In this document: positions 1 through 10,302 of the stretch, piece after piece | How positions within the stretch are numbered: the stretch's first letter is position 1 | How the letters are laid out: every line of letters starts with the position of its first letter | NCBI GenBank assembly: GCA_022574555.1 | Contig: JACZRV010000019.1 | Span: 1 to 41,942, forward strand | Source: SAR324 cluster bacterium | GTDB taxonomy: Bacteria > SAR324 > JACQKK01 | Reading direction: 5' to 3' | Length of the DNA: 41,942 bases | Program-made: the position numbers and the translations under genes | The notes under the pieces: model-generated | What the model was told of the DNA's origin: nothing | The model's database searches: none | Seen by the model: only the letters and a program-made list of their open reading frames with translations

Positions 1-133
1 CTTAAACCAAAAATTATTCGGGGTGCAGGGGTCAAGACTCCTGCCAGGGATTCCAAAGGGGCAGCGCCTCATTGGCCGCCAGAGGCGGAAAATCACTGCC
101 CTTTTAGAATGGGAGAGGCGAACAGGCCGGCCG

Positions 134-1711
134 CTATCTCATCGCCGGTTCGGCGCGCGGCGCAAGCAGTTCGTCCACCGACCGATAAGGAAACTCCTTC
201 AGAGCCGAGACCGGGGAGCAGTTATAGACCCGCACCCCCATCTCGTTGAGTTGGCCGGAAATGTTCACGAACGATCGGCACATCTTGGCATACACGTCGG
301 GTCGATCTTGATCCTGAAGTGGGCGCGTGCCGAAGAAATGGCTCTTCTTTTCCGTGTTTCCCAGGTCCAGGCCCAGAAAATAGATCTCCTTGAAGCCCAT
401 GTAGATGGCGATTTGCAGCGCGAAAAAAGCGGTGGTGTAACCGGAATAGATGCCATCTTCGAGCTTCGTGTTGAACCCCTCCGTGCCGAGATATTTCAGT
501 TCGACTCCGAAGGAGTTGCCTTCCAGCGTGAAGACCGTATCCGTCCTGAGCAACTCCTGGTGCAGATCGTGCAATTTGCGGAGATCCATGATTGCCGCAT
601 AGGCGGAATCGGGAAACTTGAGCAGGGCATCATTGATCGTCATGGTGATCTCGTCCCCAAAAAGGGACGGATCGACGGCCTCCAGGGATGGTCCGGAGGC
701 CACGATGAAAATTCGCCCGCCTTCGTGGCGATTTTTGTAAACCGCGATCGGCCCCCGTTCGGGCAAGCGAAGTAAATTCCACCGCACCGGCTTCGTATCC
801 AGCACACTCTGTTCGGGCTCGTAAGGGCGCAATACGTCGGCAAGCCTGTCCAGTAGCCCGGCGGCATCCGATTGGAAAAGCAACGATGGGCTCGGACCGA
901 TTGATGGATTGCCAACGGCAACGACGGGCAAATGAGGGAACCGCCCCGCAACGCCGGGCAGGAGATCGGGATGGTCCCCGATCAGGGAGATATCCACGAG
1001 CAAAAGATCCAATTCGCCGGCGTCCTTGCCCATGCAGCGGTCGCCTTCGATTTTGACCGGCTGTACGACAGCATGACGCGGCCACTCAAGCGCCGTGATA
1101 GATTCGAAGAACGTGTTGCTTTGTGAAACGGCGCCGATGAAGATCTCCTCCCGCTCTAATTTTGCAACGTATTCGGGTTGGGTGATCAGGTTGGTAAGGA
1201 TAGCCGGCCCGAGTTCCTGCTCTTCCTGTTCGAGGCGTTGCACCAGAGAAACCACAGCCGCGCCGCTCAACGTGACGCCATCTGCGGCGCTCGAGTCCGG
1301 CCATAGCCGCTTCATGATCCCCGGCTGAAACTCCGGCCTGGGAAAATCGGTTTCAAAAATCACTTCCTCTACGATCGGTGTCAAAACCTCGCGAAGCAAT
1401 TGGATCGCCAGCAGGCTGCCGATTCCACGGTTCCGCAGGTGGGGATGAACCATGAAATTGTGCAACAGCACCCTTTTGCGCCTGGGCGTGTTTTCACGGA
1501 AGTGGAAGAAGCAGTGCGCTGCCAGCCGCCCACCGGCAGTAATTCCAAACGATATACAGTCGGCGTTGGAACCGATCTGGAACATCAACGGATGCTGTTT
1601 GGAGTGGTTCCCTCCAGCAAGAAAATAGTGCCGCAAGGCATAGGTTCGGCAGCACTGGGCGGAAAGCCGATGCAGGGTGAGGCGGACGGGGACTTTTTGG
1701 TCTGTCAGCAT
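134..1711 (-). CDS. GNAT-like / MptE-like (DUF115, GT42-like) fusion protein
   Basis: The 525-residue product appears to have two domains. Residues about 84-103 contain VHPHLRNRGIGSLL, which matches the acetyl-CoA-binding motif A of GNAT acetyltransferases. Residues about 332-500 carry a Rossmann-like start (IFIVASGPSL) and later IYMGFKEIYFLGLDLG, the signature of the MptE-like/DUF115 family, which is related to GT42 sialyltransferases and to Maf flagellin-glycosylation proteins. The middle (about 200-320) is not recognised. I chose the ATG at 1711 because the open frame further upstream reads antisense-like sequence inside the neighbouring gene, and this start overlaps that gene's stop by 7 bp (ATGCTGA). 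The overlap and the sialidase-like neighbour suggest a role in transfer or modification of a surface sugar. The exact reaction is inference; the alternative is a pterin-pyrophosphokinase-like enzyme. Confidence 0.75.
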   Translation of the reverse strand: MLTDQKVPVRLTLHRLSAQCCRTYALRHYFLAGGNHSKQHPLMFQIGSNADCISFGITAGGRLAAHCFFHFRENTPRRKRVLLHNFMVHPHLRNRGIGSLLAIQLLREVLTPIVEEVIFETDFPRPEFQPGIMKRLWPDSSAADGVTLSGAAVVSLVQRLEQEEQELGPAILTNLITQPEYVAKLEREEIFIGAVSQSNTFFESITALEWPRHAVVQPVKIEGDRCMGKDAGELDLLLVDISLIGDHPDLLPGVAGRFPHLPVVAVGNPSIGPSPSLLFQSDAAGLLDRLADVLRPYEPEQSVLDTKPVRWNLLRLPERGPIAVYKNRHEGGRIFIVASGPSLEAVDPSLFGDEITMTINDALLKFPDSAYAAIMDLRKLHDLHQELLRTDTVFTLEGNSFGVELKYLGTEGFNTKLEDGIYSGYTTAFFALQIAIYMGFKEIYFLGLDLGNTEKKSHFFGTRPLQDQDRPDVYAKMCRSFVNISGQLNEMGVRVYNCSPVSALKEFPYRSVDELLAPRAEPAMR

Positions 1712-2679
1712 AGCTCGTCGGCGATTTGGTGGAGCCCTTTGGGGTCCAGGATCAGAAACTTGATCGCTTTGCGCTTGTAGGTATACGCGAGATAAATTCT
1801 GCCGTCGGCCATCGTCATCGTGGGATAGGAAAACTCGTTGGATTCGCGTTCCAGATCTCCCACCTTGACCCAGTCGATGCCCCGGTTGCGGGAAATAGCG
1901 ACGCTGAGGGGACTGCGTTTGGTTTCGGAATCGTTGTAGACACACACGAACAGATCCCCTTCCAGAGCGATGATGTCGATCCCGGAATTGGGGTTGGGCA
2001 GGTTCGTCGCATGGGGTCTGGACCAACTTATTCCGCGGTCCATTGAATAAGCCTGGTGCATGCGGTTGGGCGTCCATGGGTTACGGAAGAATCCACGGAA
2101 CTCGTTGTCGCCCACCGCCACCAGCACCGGTTGAATCAGTCCTCCGGTCGAGCCGACCGGTTCGCCCATCGAACCGTTGGGCTCCAGCAGATTTTGCGCC
2201 CAAACCGCGCTGACGAGTTCGGTCTCATGGTAGACCGGCAGGTGTACCCGGTTTCCCCGAATCACCGGCCGGCCACGAATTAACCAAGCGGCGGGAAGGG
2301 GCATCACCTCCTTGCTGTCGAACCGATTACCGCCGTTTTCACTTGTCATATGAACCACTTCGCCGTCTTTCCAGTATCGCTTGGTGCGTATGTACCACAA
2401 GTGCAGCTTGCCGGTCGGATCCCGAGCCACAACCGAATTGCCCAAAGAGTAGGCTACCTCGTGCACCAGTTCGGTTATTGGTTCCCAGGTCCTCGTTTCC
2501 ACACTCATGACCGAATATAGAATGTGGACGTCGGTTGCCCATTCTCGTGAACCGGAAAACCAACACACCATGACCCGCCCCGGCTCGATGGTCTCAAGGT
2601 AGGCACTGTGGGACATGGGATATCGGCTCAGGTCCGGAGTTAAAATATTAGTGTAGATTGCAGTGTCGAACAGGTTCAT
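1705..2679 (-). CDS. sialidase-like (BNR/Asp-box) beta-propeller protein
   Basis: The 324-residue protein has three Asp-box-like turns of the form S-x-D/N-x-G-x-x-W/F, at residues about 113 (SENGGNRF), 212 (SMDRGISW) and 263 (SRNRGIDW). An N-terminal segment, CWFSGSREWATDVHI, resembles the start of BNR_2 sialidases. The family hydrolyses terminal sialic or related nonulosonic acids from glycans, although many members only bind sugar. No signal peptide is visible, so a cytoplasmic location is likely unless the start is wrong, which is unusual for a scavenging sialidase. It overlaps the downstream GNAT/MptE-like gene and probably forms a two-gene operon with it. The ATG has a very AT-rich upstream stretch and no clear ribosome binding site. 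Substrate is not determinable from sequence. Confidence 0.7.
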   Translation of the reverse strand: MNLFDTAIYTNILTPDLSRYPMSHSAYLETIEPGRVMVCWFSGSREWATDVHILYSVMSVETRTWEPITELVHEVAYSLGNSVVARDPTGKLHLWYIRTKRYWKDGEVVHMTSENGGNRFDSKEVMPLPAAWLIRGRPVIRGNRVHLPVYHETELVSAVWAQNLLEPNGSMGEPVGSTGGLIQPVLVAVGDNEFRGFFRNPWTPNRMHQAYSMDRGISWSRPHATNLPNPNSGIDIIALEGDLFVCVYNDSETKRSPLSVAISRNRGIDWVKVGDLERESNEFSYPTMTMADGRIYLAYTYKRKAIKFLILDPKGLHQIADELC

Positions 2680-2987
2680 TTTATTTTTATATATGAATCA
2701 GTGGCGCGGAGAAGTTAATTTCGCAAAATCGGTGCCCGAATGTTACCGCTGGATTAAACGAAACAAATTCGAAATCGATTCATCCATTTCGATCCAGGGC
2801 CGCTCGACCGGAATGCCTCTCGCAATCGCGTGTACCTGTCGAACCGATAATCGGGCGAATTTCCTTTTTGGGGACAATTTCGTGGGTGAACGGCGAGAAT
2901 CCCGCCAGTCATTGTGGAGTTGCCCAACACTGACGCGATGAAGGTTTCGCCAGGGTAGAGCGGGGGAAGTGCGGGGAACGATCGGGG
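2680..2987. other. intergenic region upstream of the sialidase-like gene
   Basis: This stretch lies between the groEL terminator and the sialidase-like gene. Apart from an AT-rich segment just before the start at 2679 (TATATAAAAA on the minus strand), which could hold a promoter, I see no gene or clear structured element. Short open frames here have no ribosome binding site or recognisable protein sequence. Confidence 0.5.
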
Positions 2988-3017
2988 AAAACGGGAAGGG
3001 ACAGAGCATCCCTTCCC
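2988..3017 (-). terminator. rho-independent terminator after groEL
   Basis: On the minus strand a perfect 9-bp stem (GGGAAGGGA, loop of 7, TCCCTTCCC; arms 3009-3017 and 2993-3001) is followed by GTTTT. It lies 24-53 bases past the groEL stop codon, so it fits an intrinsic terminator closing the groESL transcript. Confidence 0.75.
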
Positions 3018-3040
3018 AGTCATTGGTGGATTCGCCGCAC

Positions 3041-5028
<1,988 letters not shown>

Positions 5029-5256
5029 GGAGCCTTATTTACTCAAGAAAGGGTTAATTTGTGGTGTTTTCCCTCGCCATTCCTTGTAAGCCCGCGGACC
5101 CCCACAGTGCTGGGCCCACAAGGCCGCCTGGATGGGAAGGAAAAGCCATTTTACGATAATCACAGGAGCAAGAATGCCGGCAATCATTCAAAGCGCTGCT
5201 GAACTTGCTTCCGTTCAGGCGCCAATATACCATCGCCCGTAGGCCCCTGAAGATTA
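5029..5256 (-). other. untranslated leader of groESL
   Basis: This 228-nt stretch lies between the CIRCE element and the groES start codon and is probably the 5' leader of the groESL mRNA. I see no convincing open frame in it and did not identify a riboswitch or ROSE-like thermometer by eye. The remaining 206 bases of this gap (5291-5496), leading to trkH, also show no supported gene. Confidence 0.4.
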
Positions 5257-5283
5257 ATAGCACTCTATGGGGGTGAGTGCTAA
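5257..5283 (-). promoter_or_regulatory. CIRCE operator (HrcA binding site)
   Basis: An inverted repeat reads ATAGCACTC, 9-base spacer, GAGTGCTAA on the plus strand. The CIRCE consensus is TTAGCACTC-N9-GAGTGCTAA, so only one position of the left arm differs. It sits upstream of groES and overlaps the predicted promoter, the expected arrangement for HrcA repression of the groESL operon. Confidence 0.93.
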
Positions 5284-5290
5284 AAGTCAA
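5262..5290 (-). promoter_or_regulatory. predicted sigma-70-type promoter of groESL
   Basis: On the minus strand TTGACT (5285-5290) is followed after 17 bases by TAGAGT (5262-5267), a reasonable -35/-10 pair. The CIRCE palindrome covers the spacer and the -10, so bound HrcA would block RNA polymerase. Strength and exact start site are inferred. Confidence 0.6.
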
Positions 5291-5496
5291 CACATTAATA
5301 AGCGGTCTTCATGGCGGGCCACATTCTTCACAAATCTGCGAAAACGGCGATGCAAAAAAGAGGCATCCGGCGTTACGATCTCAACCCGGTTCATGCCGGT
5401 TCGGCGTTGATGCACCTGCCGGCCGCAGCGGAAATGGACCCTACGATGCCGGAGGCGCCATATGACGGCATCTTGCCGTCAAGCGGATAGCCGATA

Positions 5497-6945
5497 ATGC
5501 ACTTGCTTTCCCTGTGCCGGGTATTGGGCGCATTGCTGATCGTCTTGGGCGGCTCGCAGCTTGTACCCATGGCAGTGGCCTTGTTCTACCGCGAGCCGGA
5601 ATGGGTGGTGTTCCTCTATTCGGCGGCGGCTGTGGCGGCCACGGGCGTGTTGATGTACCTGGTATCCCGCCATGCCAAGGAGATTACGGAACGGGACGGG
5701 TTTTACGTGGTCACAGCCGGCTGGATCTGTTCTGCATTGGTGGGAGCAATTCCCTATTACTTCACCGGCACCCTGCCGGCCTTCACGGACGCCGTGTTCG
5801 AATCGATGTCCGGTTTCACCACCACCGGAGCCAGCGTATTCGAGCGTTACGATACCGTCAGCAACGGCATTTTCCTTTGGCGCAGCATGACCCAGTGGTT
5901 CGGGGGCATGGGGATTATCGTTCTGGCACTGGTGATCCTGCCCGCCCTGGGGATCGGCGGCATGGAACTGTTCAAGCGGGAGGTGCCCGGGCCCTATTCC
6001 GAAAAGATCACGCCGCGCATCCGGGACACGGCCAAGGCCCTTTGGTCGGTTTATCTTCTCTTCACGGTGCTGGCAACGCTGGTGCTGTATGGCCTGGGCA
6101 TGACTTTATTCGAGGCCGTGAACCACGCACTTACCACCATATCCACCGCTGGATTCAGCACCAATAGCGGTTCGGTAGGCGGCTTCGAGAGTCCCGCCAT
6201 CGAATGGGTCATCATCTTTTTCATGTTTCTTTCGGGTATGAACTTTTCCCATCATTACAGCTTCCTCACGCGCAAAGGACGAAGATGGAATTTTCTTCGC
6301 GAAACGGAATGGCGTTGGTACACCACCGCGATGGTGGTCTGTGCACTGGCAGTGATCGCCTATCTCTATCTGCACCAAGGTTACTCGCTGGATCAGGCGG
6401 CCACCAAGGGTTCCTTCCAGGTCGTCTCGATCTTGACCACGACGGGATACAGCTCCGATGACTACGTGCAGTGGGGGGCCTTCCCGCAAATCCTGCTCTT
6501 CATCTTGATGATCACCGGCGGGTGTGCCGGAAGCACCAGCGGGGGCGTCAAGTTCGTGCGCGTGCTGCTCATTTTCAAGTTCATCCGCCTGGAGTTGCTC
6601 AAGCTGCTGCACCCCAAGGTGGTGGTTCACGTAAAGATCAACCGGGTGCGCGTCACGCCGGAAATCCAGAGCAACATCTTTGCGTTTTTGTTCCTCTATA
6701 TCACCACTCTGGCGGCCGCGACGCTGCTCGTTTCGTTGGATGGCCACTCGTTCCTCACCTCCGTCGGTGCGGCGGTATCGGCCCTGAGCAACATCGGGCC
6801 GGGTCTGGATGCCGTGGGGCCGGCGGAAAACTTCGCCGGGATGAGCAGCTACCTCAAATGGGTGCTCATCGCTTGCATGATGATGGGGCGTCTGGAACTG
6901 ATGACGGTGTTCGTGCTGTTTATGCCGCGGGCCTGGTTGCGGTAA
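5497..6945 (+). CDS. trkH: TrkH/KtrB-type potassium uptake channel subunit
   Basis: The 482-residue inner-membrane protein has the four-fold M1-P-M2 layout of the Trk/Ktr/HKT family. The selectivity-filter turns TTTGAS (about residue 108), STAGFST (about 216), TTTGYSS (about 323) and SNIGPG (about 433) each keep the key glycine. It forms the ion-conducting part of a K+ (or Na+-coupled K+) uptake system, gated by a cytoplasmic TrkA/KtrA RCK protein. No trkA lies beside it, so the partner must be encoded elsewhere or be absent. The ATG at 5497 has only a weak upstream purine stretch. The gene stands alone on the plus strand between groESL and the P460 region. Confidence 0.95.
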   Translation: MHLLSLCRVLGALLIVLGGSQLVPMAVALFYREPEWVVFLYSAAAVAATGVLMYLVSRHAKEITERDGFYVVTAGWICSALVGAIPYYFTGTLPAFTDAVFESMSGFTTTGASVFERYDTVSNGIFLWRSMTQWFGGMGIIVLALVILPALGIGGMELFKREVPGPYSEKITPRIRDTAKALWSVYLLFTVLATLVLYGLGMTLFEAVNHALTTISTAGFSTNSGSVGGFESPAIEWVIIFFMFLSGMNFSHHYSFLTRKGRRWNFLRETEWRWYTTAMVVCALAVIAYLYLHQGYSLDQAATKGSFQVVSILTTTGYSSDDYVQWGAFPQILLFILMITGGCAGSTSGGVKFVRVLLIFKFIRLELLKLLHPKVVVHVKINRVRVTPEIQSNIFAFLFLYITTLAAATLLVSLDGHSFLTSVGAAVSALSNIGPGLDAVGPAENFAGMSSYLKWVLIACMMMGRLELMTVFVLFMPRAWLR

Positions 6946-6958
6946 GAGGCGGAAATAA

Positions 6959-6977
6959 GGGGCGGGGTGACCGCCCC
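6959..6977 (-). terminator. hairpin between trkH and the P460 gene
   Basis: A GC-rich 7-bp stem (GGGGCGG, loop GGTGA, CCGCCCC) lies between two convergent genes. On the minus strand it is followed by the T-rich sequence TTATTT, so it could end the P460 transcript; on the plus strand it could also stop trkH, though without a T run. Confidence 0.5.
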
Positions 6978-6993
6978 CCATCGTACGAGATGA

Positions 6994-7848
6994 TCAGCGA
7001 TCCACGGCGAACACGTAGTCCTGGTCCCGCATGGTCATGTGGCAGGCTTTACAGAACGCCACCGGGCCGGTAAAGCCGTCGCCGATCAGCCTCAGATCGG
7101 GGCGGGCAAATCCGTAACGCCAGTCACCGCCGGAAGCGTCGTAGCCGCTGCCTTCCTTCTTCATGACAAACAAGGGACCTCGGCTGCCCGGTCCACCCGA
7201 ATTGTTCTTTTGGAACGATTCCTTAACGATCGTTGTGCCGGCCGGGAAGGATTCGAATCCCGATTTCTTGGATTGCCGCACCAGTGCCGCGTTGGCGCGG
7301 TAAATCTTGGCGGCAGAAGCGGGCGTCACATAGGTCACCACCAGCCGGTTGCCATGAGAAGCGCTGGAAACAAATCCGGTGGTCTTCTCGTATCCACCCC
7401 CACGATAATCGACCCCGAAATCCAACTTGGCCATGCTGGCCCCCGCACCACCGCCGCAGGGATTACACGGGTTACACGGATTGCAGGGGTTGCAAGGATT
7501 ACATGGGTTACATGGATTGCAAGGATTGTTAGCCGCACTGCAAGGGTTACACGGATTGCAGGGGTTACAAGGGTTACACGGATTGCTAGCCGCACCGCAG
7601 GGATTGCAGGGATTGCAGGGGTTACAAGGGTTACACGGATTGCAGGGGTTACAAGGGTTACACGGATTGCTAGCCGCACCGCAGGGATTGCAGGGATTGC
7701 AGGGATTGCAGGGGTTGTTGGTCTGAGCCGACACGGTGGGTGCCCCCATGCCCGAATATAGGACCAGACCAAATCCGCCGGCAACACCCCACAGTACGGC
7801 GATCGCCAGCAGTATGCTCGCTTTGCGTTTCATCGATTGCCCTCTCAT
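6994..7848 (-). CDS. cytochrome P460 family protein with an (Asn-Pro-Cys)n spacer
   Basis: The 284-residue protein has three parts. Residues 1-42 form a signal peptide or membrane anchor ([14 protein letters not shown] and following, ending TVSAQ). Residues 45-131 hold 25 Asn-Pro-Cys triplets in blocks of 4, 8, 5 and 8, separated by GAAS, GAAS and SAAN. Residues about 139-284 match the cytochrome P460 fold and end in CKACH (266-270), followed by DYVF, as in that family. P460 cytochromes bind haem c with an extra lysine cross-link and oxidise hydroxylamine or related nitrogen compounds in some bacteria; many homologues have no known substrate. I chose the ATG at 7848 because GGAG lies 6 bases upstream and the same arrangement precedes the paralogue at 8616. 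The repeat is far outside the normal family architecture. Confidence 0.88.
   Translation of the reverse strand: MRGQSMKRKASILLAIAVLWGVAGGFGLVLYSGMGAPTVSAQTNNPCNPCNPCNPCGAASNPCNPCNPCNPCNPCNPCNPCNPCGAASNPCNPCNPCNPCNPCSAANNPCNPCNPCNPCNPCNPCNPCNPCGGGAGASMAKLDFGVDYRGGGYEKTTGFVSSASHGNRLVVTYVTPASAAKIYRANAALVRQSKKSGFESFPAGTTIVKESFQKNNSGGPGSRGPLFVMKKEGSGYDASGGDWRYGFARPDLRLIGDGFTGPVAFCKACHMTMRDQDYVFAVDR
7456..7716 (-). repeat. 9-bp coding repeat array encoding 25 Asn-Pro-Cys units
   Basis: The minus strand carries repeats of AAY-CCY-TGY, with synonymous third-base variation that suggests selection on the peptide as well as slippage growth. Three short Ala/Ser-containing interruptions divide the array. 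The plus strand also stays open here, giving Gly-Leu-Gln/His-rich antisense frames that are not genes. Confidence 0.95.
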
Positions 7849-8265
7849 ATTGGACTCCATAGTGATCGTGGGCCCGATGAGGGGCCTCAAAATGTTGGTT
7901 TGTACTACAGCCTAGACCGCCGCTTTTCGGCGCTGTTGGCCATATCGGGGATGACTCGGGGCATGGCCCCCGATTTCACGTGCGCCGCCGAATCCGGGGA
8001 CGGCCCTCTGCCCTTACCGTCAAAGGTCCCGGATCCCCTGCCTTGACCAACAATCGGGAACGGTCTGGAAAATCGGCCCGCACCGACACCAACGGTATCA
8101 TATTACGGCCCGTCGTTCCCAATTAGAGTCGGCGGTAACGCGCTTCCAAGGTTCAATCGCTCGCGAAAAATCCGGTAAGACCTATGCCGCGTTAGATTCA
8201 GCGGCCAATGGAATTTATAGCGGGCATGCTTGCGGGGCAGCCCGCCATAGGTTGACAGTTATCAT
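7849..8265. other. 417-bp gap between the two NPC-repeat genes
   Basis: This should contain the promoter of the P460 gene and the end of the paralogue's transcript. I see an imperfect inverted repeat (AATCGGGAACG near 8050 and CGTTCCCAATT near 8115) but no supported gene. Short frames here lack ribosome binding sites and protein-like composition. Confidence 0.4.
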
Positions 8266-8616
8266 TTACCTGGCTTTACAGGGATTACAGGGATTGCACG
8301 GGTTGGCCGCACTACAAGGATTACAGGGATTGCACGGGTTGGCCGCACTACAAGGATTACAGGGATTGCACGGGTTGGCCGCACTACAAGGATTACAGGG
8401 ATTACACGGGTTACAGGGATTGCAGGGATTACAGGGATTACACGGGTTACAGGGATTGCAGGGATTGCAGGGGTTGCACGGATTGTGGTTCATCGCCGAG
8501 ACGGTGGGTGCACCCATGCTCGAGTAAACTATTAATCCGAATCCGCCCGCGATGCCCCACATGATTGCGAATGCCAGTAATACGCTTGCTTTGCGCTGCA
8601 ACGATTGCCCACTCAT
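8266..8616 (-). CDS. secreted (Asn-Pro-Cys)-repeat protein
   Basis: The 116-residue product starts with a signal/anchor segment almost identical to that of the P460 protein ([13 protein letters not shown], ending TVSAM). It then consists of 20 Asn-Pro-Cys triplets in blocks of 11, 3, 3 and 3 separated by SAA, ending in KAR. There is no catalytic domain. The matching leader, ribosome binding site (GGAG 6 bases before ATG) and N-terminus show that it is a paralogue of the P460 gene that lacks, or lost, the enzyme domain. Twenty regularly spaced cysteines in an exported protein could bind metal, form disulfide networks or cross-link to the partner's repeat; none of this is shown by sequence. The start at 8616 is preferred over an upstream ATG at 8628. 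Confidence 0.8.
   Translation of the reverse strand: MSGQSLQRKASVLLAFAIMWGIAGGFGLIVYSSMGAPTVSAMNHNPCNPCNPCNPCNPCNPCNPCNPCNPCNPCNPCSAANPCNPCNPCSAANPCNPCNPCSAANPCNPCNPCKAR
8278..8484 (-). repeat. 9-bp coding repeat array encoding 20 Asn-Pro-Cys units
   Basis: This array has the same codon pattern as that in the P460 gene, with three SAA interruptions. Near the 3' end a 36-bp higher-order unit (three NPC plus SAA) is repeated almost exactly, which points to recent expansion. Confidence 0.95.
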
Positions 8617-8811
8617 AATGAACTCCATTAGGATCGCGGCCCTACGTGTAGCCGCGAATTCATTTTGGGTTGTGCGGCGGCCAGGCCTGCCGCTTGTCCG
8701 CAGCCGGTTAAGCGGCCGCTGCGATATCGAGCCGGGGTCACCCCCGGTGCCCGTTTTCGCCGCCGGAATCAGGGGCGGCCACCTGTCCATCGACCCGAAA
8801 CTCTGGAGCCG

Positions 8812-10134
8812 TCAGTCCGCTCCAACGATCGGGATCGTCCGGGAAAACAATGTGTAACGCCGCCGTATGGATTCATCCAAGGCTTGCTGCAACGAGTCGG
8901 CACCCGGAAAATCGGACCCGCGGCGCAGCCGATTGCGGAAAAATCCGGTGTAGAAATGGTCCGGTTCGACCCAAACCCACATGAACAAGGCGTGAGCGCC
9001 TTGCGGTACGCGCCTCGATAGGGTCAATTTTTCCGAATCTCCGGGCAGAATTCGCGTATCGAATACTTCACCCCAGGGGCTCACAGACATGTCGAGCCGG
9101 CGCTGCAGGATCTTTTCCTCGAACCCGCCGGATTTGATCACGTTGCCTTCACCGTCGAGAAAAGCCGCCCGGAGAAACACCGCCGGTGTGGTATAGGTCG
9201 GAAACGCGTGGCCCGTCCCGGTATTTTCTATGGAAAGCGTGGCCCGCACCGTTTCCCCGACCGAGGGATTTACCGGATCCACATCGGTTGTGATGGTTAC
9301 CCCGGAGAGGGTCATCTCCTTATCGTGAATGCCCCTCCAGAGGTGTCTTCGCTCCGGCATATGGCATGATTGGCAGGTCATGCCGCGCTCCGGGTAGGGG
9401 CTCTCCAGCCATTCCTGGTAGGTATTCTCCACCGTCTTGCCGTTGATCTTAAGGGATGTCGACGGGTGCTGATGACATCCCTTACAGAATTCGGAAGCCT
9501 CGAAAAAGCTGGTCCTCAAAGGTTCGCCATGCACCAGTTGGGACACCGCTTGTTTTCCGGGGCTAAGCGGCGGACCGTGCCGCCGGTTCTTTCGCAGGTG
9601 ACAGGCGCTGCAACCCAATCCCGCCGCTTCGAGTTGCGGGTCGTAGCGCGCATTTTCCACCCAGTCTCCTCCAGAGCGGATGTATGGGTACTGCTCGGTC
9701 ATGGGGGTATGGCAGCTGCGGCACGTGGAACTCTCCGCCGGGTGCATGGCCGGAAACTGCCCGCTCACGCCGGGACCCATGGCGATGCTGTGCAGCGATC
9801 CGTTCCAATCGGCATATTGTGCAGGGTGGCACGCGCCGCAATCTTCGGGAAGCAGGCCCTTTGCGGCGGGCAAAAATTCGGCCGGAGGCGCACCCTGTGG
9901 CGGAATGGGCTTGCGCCAATAGCCAACGGCCCATTGGTCCGCCTCCAAGTTCGCGCGGCCTGCCATGCTGTCCACATCCATTGCCAAATAACCCAGTAGG
10001 GCGATGCTGCCGATCGCGATGATGATGGGTGCGGCCAGGTATCGCCACGTAACCGTTTTCTCTTTTTTCCGCCGGGAGCGGCCTTTGCCGGCTTGGTTCT
10101 TATCGGGTCGCTTCTTTGCAGACTTCTTCGACAT
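8812..10134 (-). CDS. membrane-anchored pentahaem c-type cytochrome
   Basis: The 440-residue protein has a very basic N-terminus, one membrane segment at about residues 33-51 and then an exported domain. Five CxxCH haem-attachment motifs are present: CGACH (99), CRSCH (138), CSACH (175), CKGCH (217) and CQSCH (254). Spacing and the GMTCQSCHMP segment resemble cytochrome c-554-type multihaem proteins. Residues about 275-400 (SGVTITTDVDPVNPSVGETV onward) form a beta-rich domain without haem motifs. It probably passes electrons in the periplasm. It lies just upstream of the two NPC-repeat genes on the same strand, with 195 bp to the nearer one, so joint function in a redox chain is plausible but a shared transcript is unproven. 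Confidence 0.9.
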   Translation of the reverse strand: MSKKSAKKRPDKNQAGKGRSRRKKEKTVTWRYLAAPIIIAIGSIALLGYLAMDVDSMAGRANLEADQWAVGYWRKPIPPQGAPPAEFLPAAKGLLPEDCGACHPAQYADWNGSLHSIAMGPGVSGQFPAMHPAESSTCRSCHTPMTEQYPYIRSGGDWVENARYDPQLEAAGLGCSACHLRKNRRHGPPLSPGKQAVSQLVHGEPLRTSFFEASEFCKGCHQHPSTSLKINGKTVENTYQEWLESPYPERGMTCQSCHMPERRHLWRGIHDKEMTLSGVTITTDVDPVNPSVGETVRATLSIENTGTGHAFPTYTTPAVFLRAAFLDGEGNVIKSGGFEEKILQRRLDMSVSPWGEVFDTRILPGDSEKLTLSRRVPQGAHALFMWVWVEPDHFYTGFFRNRLRRGSDFPGADSLQQALDESIRRRYTLFSRTIPIVGAD

Positions 10135-10302
10135 TCAGTGGTTATGTATTCGGGATTTAGGCAGTTTGGCGAATTCGATTTCCGCTTTCCGTAATGGGAA
10201 ATACACCGCCCATCGAAAATGGCGATCAGTGATCAGTGAAGATATAACCGTCCGGGGGTCACCGCAAGCCGCCAGGCGCAGGTGCCGAATCCCGGTGCCG
10301 TC

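Noticed and set aside
75..87. Small hairpin CCGCC-AGA-GGCGG after the first gene
   Set aside because: Only a 5-bp stem with no T run on the minus strand, so it is not a convincing terminator.
5277..5490. Short open frames between CIRCE and trkH
   Set aside because: No ribosome binding site, no recognisable sequence, and overlap with the groESL promoter region.
7456..8484. Regular short repeats that could suggest CRISPR or a satellite
   Set aside because: The unit is 9 bp, has no spacers and encodes Asn-Pro-Cys in frame within two genes.
8252..8527. Plus-strand open frame rich in Gly-Leu-Gln/His, and a similar one at 7427-7726
   Set aside because: Both are the antisense reading of the NPC repeat arrays; 9-bp units without stop codons keep several frames open. 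The minus-strand frames have signal peptides and ribosome binding sites.
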